Origin: Haloplanus natans DSM 17983
GTDB taxonomy: Archaea; Halobacteriota; Halobacteria; Halobacteriales; Haloferacaceae
Direction: 5' to 3'
Assembly: GCF_000427685.1 (NCBI RefSeq)
Contig: NZ_KE386573.1
Coordinates: 2,464,938 to 2,528,937, forward strand
DNA: 64,000 nt
Under the pieces are notes generated by a model. It was not told the DNA's origin. It worked only from the letters and a program-made list of their open reading frames with translations, and ran no database searches. Shown in pieces: positions 60,510 through 64,000 of this stretch. Each line of letters opens with the position of its first letter. The stretch's first letter is position 1. The translations under genes and the position numbers were made by a program.

Positions 60510-60769
60510 CGAACAAGACGATGGAACGCCAGAATGCGGCGAAGACAGTTGGCCAGGTCTTCCAAGGCCAAGGCCCTCTCACCGAAGAAGAGGAACAGCA
60601 GTTCAAGGAATTGATCGAGGACGTAGCCGAGTTCAACAAGCGAGGCCGGTTCAAAGACCGTCAGCAGCCAGATAACGAGGAGCAACAGCCGCAGAAGGTA
60701 GAGATCGAATTATCCACCGACGGCGGAGAAAATCCAGAAGAAGAAACCGAGGAGGAAGATGACGAGTGA
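60506..60769 (+). CDS. Small acidic accessory-element protein
   Basis: An 87-residue protein with GTG start overlapping the previous stop (GTGA). The N-terminus is NKTMERQNAAKTVGQVFQGQ, followed by a helix ELIEDVAEFNKRGRFKDRQQ and a polyacidic tail. No recognisable domain. It closes the first run of coupled genes and is followed by a pyrimidine-rich stretch. Confidence 0.55.
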   Translation: MTNKTMERQNAAKTVGQVFQGQGPLTEEEEQQFKELIEDVAEFNKRGRFKDRQQPDNEEQQPQKVEIELSTDGGENPEEETEEEDDE

Positions 60770-60778
60770 AACCCTCTG

Positions 60779-60798
60779 TCTTCCTTTTCTCTTTCTTT
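60779..60798 (+). terminator. Pyrimidine-rich termination signal
   Basis: Seventeen of these 20 bases or more are pyrimidines, including TTTT and TTT runs, and they lie 10 bases after the stop at 60769. This resembles archaeal oligo-T terminators. Confidence 0.45.
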
Positions 60799-60814
60799 GA
60801 GGTGGAGTTCTGAC

Positions 60815-61264
60815 GTGGGAGAGGTCGGTTTTGCTGAAGAAGCCCGGCGAATCGAAGAAGAAGCTGATTCGCATCAGGAAGTCGTGAGCGAGCTAATGGG
60901 TTCCAGAGAGTATCAGGAGGCGCTCCTGGAACAGGGATGGCACAAGGAAAACTATGGGATTTCAGTAATGGGTGTCTCTTACTGGCAGGAGCAGAGGAAG
61001 GACGCAACCGATACCCACCATTTCGAGTATCTGCTGCGGGAGATCATGGAGGCCAATCTGGTTTTCTGGAAGCACTACCACGACTTTGACTCTGATCAGG
61101 CCTTCGTGGGGGCCGTATCTAATGGAGACCTAAATACTGCCAGCGGCAGTGTGGAGAATATCGTTAAGACGTGGGATTGGCTGACCGAGAAAATCGACGC
61201 ACCGGAGGAACTGGAAAGCCAGCAGGAAGGCCTCAACAGTTTCACAGGGAGGAGTGTTTCCTGA
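60815..61264 (+). CDS. Accessory-element hypothetical protein
   Basis: A 149-residue, mostly helical protein. GTG 60815 follows GGAG (60802-60805) at plausible Shine-Dalgarno distance; the TTG at 60797 is less likely. Sequence such as ARRIEEEADSHQEVVSELMGSREYQEALLEQGWHKENYGISVMGVSYWQEQRKDATDTHHFEYLLREIMEANLVFWKHYHDFD contains many aromatics but no known motif. Two AGGCCT sites (61098, 61228) lie inside in different codon phases. Confidence 0.6.
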   Translation: MGEVGFAEEARRIEEEADSHQEVVSELMGSREYQEALLEQGWHKENYGISVMGVSYWQEQRKDATDTHHFEYLLREIMEANLVFWKHYHDFDSDQAFVGAVSNGDLNTASGSVENIVKTWDWLTEKIDAPEELESQQEGLNSFTGRSVS

Positions 61265-61280
61265 TGGAACTCTTCTCACC

Positions 61281-61303
61281 TGTTTTCTCTATTTTCCTCC
61301 TTT
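61281..61303 (+). terminator. T-rich termination signal
   Basis: A T/C-only-like stretch with TTTT runs lies 17 bases downstream of the stop at 61264 and ahead of a new TATA-like box (TCCATAAAG, 61311-61319), marking a transcript boundary. Confidence 0.45.
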
Positions 61304-61354
61304 AGGTATTTCCATAAAGAGACTTGGAGGAGTGGTTCGTAGAGGTAGAACAAG

Positions 61355-62215
61355 ATGACTGAGGCAGTCGTCAGTGAATCGCGCGGGATAGAGGAAGGGA
61401 ACCGCTGCAGTCTATCCTCGCGCCTGGCCGAGGAATTGGAGAAGGAGCCGGGGAGCCACATAAAGGTAGAAGGCGGGTTGAAGGCTTACTTCGTTGTCGA
61501 CGAGATCCGTGGTGGGGACGAGTCGGAAGAGGTCTGGGTCTCAGTTGAAGGCTTGGACAGGATCAAATCCGAATCCGGGCAACAGGTAGAGATCTCGGCT
61601 ACGGTTCCGGACTCGAGTTACGCGGAGGCTTGGAAAACAGCTGGTTTCTACGAATCACTGTTGGAGTCGGAGGGCAGTGATGTCTTCATCTCTTGTCCTC
61701 ACGGCGGGGATGCGGAGAAGAATACGGATGTGATGGGCCGTCACCTCTGCCAGATGCTGTGGGAGAACAATGTAGGTGCTTCGGCGTGGCTGTGCCAGGG
61801 CTTTGATTCAGGATATGACGGTAAGGATTCGTACAGTCGCTGGCATTTGAGGAAGCCGGTGAAGGCCTTCGATGCGTACCCCAGGTTGGAGAGTGTCAGG
61901 GACCGGCGTTTCGATTATGTCGTCGGGTTCCACCTGCAACAGAAGGATTACAGCACGGTGATGGTGGGAGGTCAGGCCTCGGATGATCTACGGAGAGCTG
62001 TAGCTGAGTCGCTTCAAGAGAAGTTGGGTAGTTATGCGGATGTCGAGTGGAGATACAGCGAGTTTGCTTTGACTGGGAGAGGAGACAAAAACTCGGTGAA
62101 TTACTTCACGAAAGACGGTCAGGGGCTTCAGATCGAGATGCCGCCGAAGGTCTGTAGAAACAAGTTCAAGGCGGTTCCACGGGCGGTCAGGAATGTTTTG
62201 ACTGAGCTTCTTTAG
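61355..62215 (+). CDS. Poly-gamma-glutamate hydrolase-like (PghP/DUF867) metalloprotein
   Basis: A 286-residue protein with a Shine-Dalgarno-like GAGGT (61342-61346) 8 bases before the ATG. Residues ~95-245 resemble phage poly-gamma-glutamate hydrolase: VFISCPHGGDAEKNTD supplies H116 and E121 in the H-x4-E spacing of the family's zinc site, FDYVVGFHLQQKD supplies H193, and STVMVGGQASDDLRRAVAESLQEKLG matches the characteristic VGG helix. The N-terminal ~95 residues are a separate domain of unknown type. Phages use such enzymes to cut host polyglutamate capsules, a material some haloarchaea make. No export signal is seen, so release would need lysis. Confidence 0.6.
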   Translation: MTEAVVSESRGIEEGNRCSLSSRLAEELEKEPGSHIKVEGGLKAYFVVDEIRGGDESEEVWVSVEGLDRIKSESGQQVEISATVPDSSYAEAWKTAGFYESLLESEGSDVFISCPHGGDAEKNTDVMGRHLCQMLWENNVGASAWLCQGFDSGYDGKDSYSRWHLRKPVKAFDAYPRLESVRDRRFDYVVGFHLQQKDYSTVMVGGQASDDLRRAVAESLQEKLGSYADVEWRYSEFALTGRGDKNSVNYFTKDGQGLQIEMPPKVCRNKFKAVPRAVRNVLTELL

Positions 62216-62243
62216 AGAAGGCGACAGTGAGGCCCTGGGATTA

Positions 62244-62253
62244 GGTATAAAAA
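62244..62253 (+). promoter_or_regulatory. TATA box of the second accessory operon
   Basis: GGTATAAAAA is the best TATA-like box in this element. Its centre lies about 27 bases before ATG 62276, so the first message should be leaderless. Confidence 0.65.
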
Positions 62254-62275
62254 AGTATGACTACTACTAATTTAT

Positions 62276-62398
62276 ATGGCAGAGAAGTGTCATAAATGCG
62301 GATATGAATGGGACTGTGACTCCGATATGGATCGGGTGACTTGTCCCAACTGCAGTCGCAAAACCTCGAATACAGCAAAAACACAGGCAGAGGCCTGA
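62276..62398 (+). CDS. 40-residue zinc-ribbon protein
   Basis: ATG 62276 to TGA 62396-62398 encodes MAEKCHKCGYEWDCDSDMDR followed by VTCPNCSRKTSNTAKTQAEA. Two CxxC pairs (CHKC and CPNC) form a compact zinc ribbon. A strong TATA box at leaderless distance supports expression. Its stop codon is part of an AGGCCT site (62391-62396). It leads a run of overlapping small genes. Confidence 0.7.
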   Translation: MAEKCHKCGYEWDCDSDMDRVTCPNCSRKTSNTAKTQAEA

Positions 62399-62404
62399 TA
62401 ATTG

Positions 62405-62608
62405 ATGCCTGAGTTTGTTGAGAGGATTCAAAGAGTCGTTGAGGAATATCCGGAGCTGGAAGATGTTTCGGATGAGGCTTTAGAGGCATTTGCACAAGCA
62501 GCAGGCCTCAACGTAGCAGACGAAATTCAGGAGATGATCTCCGAGGAGACAGAGGGTTCAGAAGAGAGACTCGAAGAACTCCTTGAACAGAGGCCTGATA
62601 ACCAGTGA
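62405..62608 (+). CDS. Small acidic helical protein
   Basis: A 67-residue acidic protein starting at ATG 62405 (6 bases after the previous stop). It reads as two helices: PEFVERIQRVVEEYPELEDVSDEALEAFAQAAGLNVADEIQEMI and EGSEERLEELLEQRPDNQ. No family recognised. AGGCCT sites at 62503 and 62591 fall in two different codon phases. The stop overlaps the next start (GTGA). Confidence 0.6.
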   Translation: MPEFVERIQRVVEEYPELEDVSDEALEAFAQAAGLNVADEIQEMISEETEGSEERLEELLEQRPDNQ

Positions 62609-62823
62609 GTTGTGGGGAGTGTAGAGGCCAGATCACGGTTCAGCACCCGGATGATGAGCCGATCCTTGCTTTCCGAGAGTTGATGGAGAAATTGGCTGAG
62701 GAGATCGGCAGTAGGAAGGAAGCCCGGAATGTAGCGAATCAACTTGTTCAGGATGTCTACCACGGCAGTCCTGAAAACCTGGATTTCATAGAAGCCCTCG
62801 AAGAAGAAGGTGGGAATCAGTGA
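62605..62823 (+). CDS. Small accessory-element protein with a CxxC
   Basis: A 72-residue protein with GTG start. The N-terminus SCGECRGQITVQHPDDEP has one CxxC; the rest is helical (AFRELMEKLAEEIGSRKEARNVANQLVQDVY). Only one cysteine pair is present, so metal binding would need dimerisation or a partner. Overlaps neighbours by 4 bp. Confidence 0.55.
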   Translation: MSCGECRGQITVQHPDDEPILAFRELMEKLAEEIGSRKEARNVANQLVQDVYHGSPENLDFIEALEEEGGNQ

Positions 62824-63059
62824 TTGAAGACCCTCCTGAATGCTTCAAATGCGAGCAAAAAGCCGGTGACGGCGGTTTAGCTCATGGCCTTGTGAAGATC
62901 TACAGCCGTGAAGAAGATGAGGTAACTGTAGTAGGCGGTAAAAGAGATGTGACCTACAAGACTAAGCAAAGATGGGTTTGCATTGAGTGCCTCTTGACCA
63001 CTGTTGCCAGAGCATCATTTGAGGAAGCCTTAGACTACGCAGAGGTGGAAACTCAGTGA
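62820..63059 (+). CDS. Small zinc-ribbon-like accessory protein
   Basis: A 79-residue protein with GTG start. CFKCEQKAGDGG at residues 8-11 and WVCIECLLTTVARASFEEAL near residue 53 supply two CxxC pairs around a beta hairpin (VKIYSREEDEVTVVGGKRDVTYKTKQRW), a zinc-ribbon arrangement. No family recognised. It overlaps both neighbours by 4 bp. Confidence 0.6.
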   Translation: MIEDPPECFKCEQKAGDGGLAHGLVKIYSREEDEVTVVGGKRDVTYKTKQRWVCIECLLTTVARASFEEALDYAEVETQ

Positions 63060-63439
63060 GTGAGGTTTGTGTTGACTGCAGTGAGGAAACCGAGAACAGG
63101 ATGACGATAAACAGGGAGGAACAGCCGGTGTGCGAGGCCTGCGAGAAAGCCCACAAGATTATGCAGTTAACTCGTATGCCTGCTGAAGTGATTCAGCGGA
63201 AGGAAGAATATGTCGCAAGCCTCAGGGAAAAGGCCCGGGTTCTGGCCCGTACAAGGCTGAACAATGGGGAGATGCCTGATGACCAGCACTGCCAGATCTG
63301 CGGAGAAGTCAAAGAAGACGTCAACGAGTTTGAGGCAACAGACGACGTCGAATATGCCTGTATCTCCTGCGTTGGAAAAGCGATTAGAGGAGAAGTCGAA
63401 GGCGTAGAAGTCAACGAAGGGAGGCCTGATATCGAATGA
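63056..63439 (+). CDS. Double zinc-ribbon accessory protein
   Basis: A 127-residue protein with GTG start and eight cysteines in four CxxC pairs: VCVDCSEE, VCEACEKAH, CQICGEVK and CISCVGKAI. The two ribbons are joined by a basic helix (RMPAEVIQRKEEYVASLREKARVLARTRLNNG) that could contact nucleic acid. AGGCCT sites at 63135 and 63422 are in different codon phases. The last four bases overlap the next ATG. Confidence 0.65.
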   Translation: MSEVCVDCSEETENRMTINREEQPVCEACEKAHKIMQLTRMPAEVIQRKEEYVASLREKARVLARTRLNNGEMPDDQHCQICGEVKEDVNEFEATDDVEYACISCVGKAIRGEVEGVEVNEGRPDIE

Positions 63440-63861
63440 AGACGGAAAACTACGTCAATCCTGGATTTTGCGAGGACTGTGGAAAACTCCTTGAAGACCA
63501 GAAAAAATGCCCTGACTGCGGTGGAGACGTTGTAGAGACATGGGAAGAAGAATGTCCTAAGTGCGGTGAAGAGCATTACCACAGGCCTCACAACGAGTGC
63601 AACTGTTGTGGAGAAAAATCCGTTGAGATAGGGATGCACTTCCCCGTTCTCTGCTACGAGTGCAGCAAAGTTCTTGGAGAGATCAGGCAGGAAATCAATC
63701 CGTGCCCTAACTGTGGCGAAACCAAGGGCAGGCAGGATGGAAAGACAGGCCTTCACATCTGTGGCAACAGCAATTGCAGAGTGAAGTATTACGATTCTGA
63801 AGACAACAGAGAGGTCTACGACAGGATTAGAGAACGCAGGGGGCTTGATACCGGTGAGTGA
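63436..63861 (+). CDS. Multi-zinc-ribbon accessory protein
   Basis: A 141-residue, cysteine-rich protein with CxxC knuckles at FCEDCGKLL, CPDCGGDVV, CPKCGEEHY, CNCCGEKS, CYECSKVL and CPNCGETK, plus a final CGNSNCR. This allows three or four zinc ribbons in tandem. Such proteins in archaeal viruses and plasmids usually act as DNA-binding or adaptor factors; no specific function can be assigned. AGGCCT sites lie at 63583 and 63747. Confidence 0.65.
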   Translation: MKTENYVNPGFCEDCGKLLEDQKKCPDCGGDVVETWEEECPKCGEEHYHRPHNECNCCGEKSVEIGMHFPVLCYECSKVLGEIRQEINPCPNCGETKGRQDGKTGLHICGNSNCRVKYYDSEDNREVYDRIRERRGLDTGE

Positions 63862-64000
63862 TCCTTTCCCTGAATTTCTGGACTGCCCTGAATGCGGTAC
63901 TAAGGCCTCAAGAATGAATGAAGTAATTGATCGAGATACAGGAGAGGTTCTGGAGGCCAAATACATCTGTAGTTGCGGATTTGAAGAGGTGAAGTCCAAG
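63854..64000 (+). CDS. Zinc-ribbon protein, partial (runs off the right edge)
   Basis: GTG 63854 overlaps the end of the previous gene by 8 bp and stays open to the window edge (49 codons). It reads SDPFPEFLDCPECGTKASRMNE with a CPEC knuckle and later ICSCGFEE, the two halves of a zinc ribbon. The C-terminus is outside the window. An AGGCCT site lies at 63903. Confidence 0.6.
   Translation, partial: MSDPFPEFLDCPECGTKASRMNEVIDRDTGEVLEAKYICSCGFEEVKSK

Noticed and set aside
58300-64000. CRISPR array or insertion-sequence transposase in the accessory region
   Set aside because: No regularly spaced direct repeats and no DDE, HUH or tyrosine-recombinase motif were seen in this part of the element.

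Overview
This window is a GC-rich haloarchaeal chromosome segment (class Halobacteria, perhaps a Haloplanus-like relative; genus is a guess). The evidence is acidic proteins, many leaderless ATG/GTG starts about 26-30 bases downstream of TATA-like boxes, a CetZ tubulin, an archaeal DnaG, coenzyme F420 genes, and haloarchaea-specific families such as LWR-salt, HalOD1 and HFX_2341. From about 58.43 kb to the right end the composition changes abruptly. GC falls to roughly half, and short tightly overlapping genes replace the housekeeping genes. This is the left part of an integrated virus- or plasmid-like element that runs off the window.

Layout. 0-9 kb: a partial msrB, a HAD phosphatase, a Tat lipoprotein, a degenerate nuclease/lamin-tail protein, an S-layer-domain protein with an RND transporter, a DHDPS-family aldolase and a PHP hydrolase. 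9-15 kb: SppA with a DUF4350-like partner, a cyclophilin, and the p-aminobenzoate operon pabB-pabA-pabC. 15.1-15.7 kb: tRNA-Leu(UAA) followed by a tandem array of copies of its own 3' end, which looks like scars of past integrations. 16-25 kb: thymidylate kinase, CetZ, the F420 genes cofC, cofG and cofH, and a cis-prenyltransferase. 25-30 kb: MscS channel, a frameshifted EamA operon, a second cis-prenyltransferase-like protein, a DUF92 kinase-like protein and a GNAT protein. 30-43 kb: DnaG, MOSC protein, a CARF-like HFX_2341 regulator, PdxS, a PAS kinase, homoserine kinase, MFS transporter, and CarA divergent from an Lrp regulator. 42-49 kb: HemA, pterin dehydratase, HAD, HalOD1 response regulator and two MoeA proteins. 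49-58 kb: Hsp20, an AarF/UbiB kinase, the hypusination set eIF5A / agmatinase-like enzyme / deoxyhypusine synthase, a flavoprotein pair and an ArsA/Get3 ATPase.

Main discoveries. (1) The right-hand element is saturated with the palindrome AGGCCT: 20 copies in 5.5 kb, in all three reading phases and outside genes, against only a handful in the 58 kb to its left. This points to a DNA-level signal. (2) An 82-bp near-perfect palindrome directly after hemA has a diverged second copy 42 kb away (50 of 58 bases identical), so it is a dispersed palindromic repeat. (3) The tRNA-Leu 3' end is repeated three more times at 92-102-bp spacing. (4) The two cis-prenyltransferase homologues carry complementary catalytic motifs, as expected of a heteromeric enzyme. 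(5) Three one-base deletions lie within about 320 bp of one two-gene operon.

No transposase, CRISPR array or rRNA was seen. All family names come from reading the translations; no database search was run.
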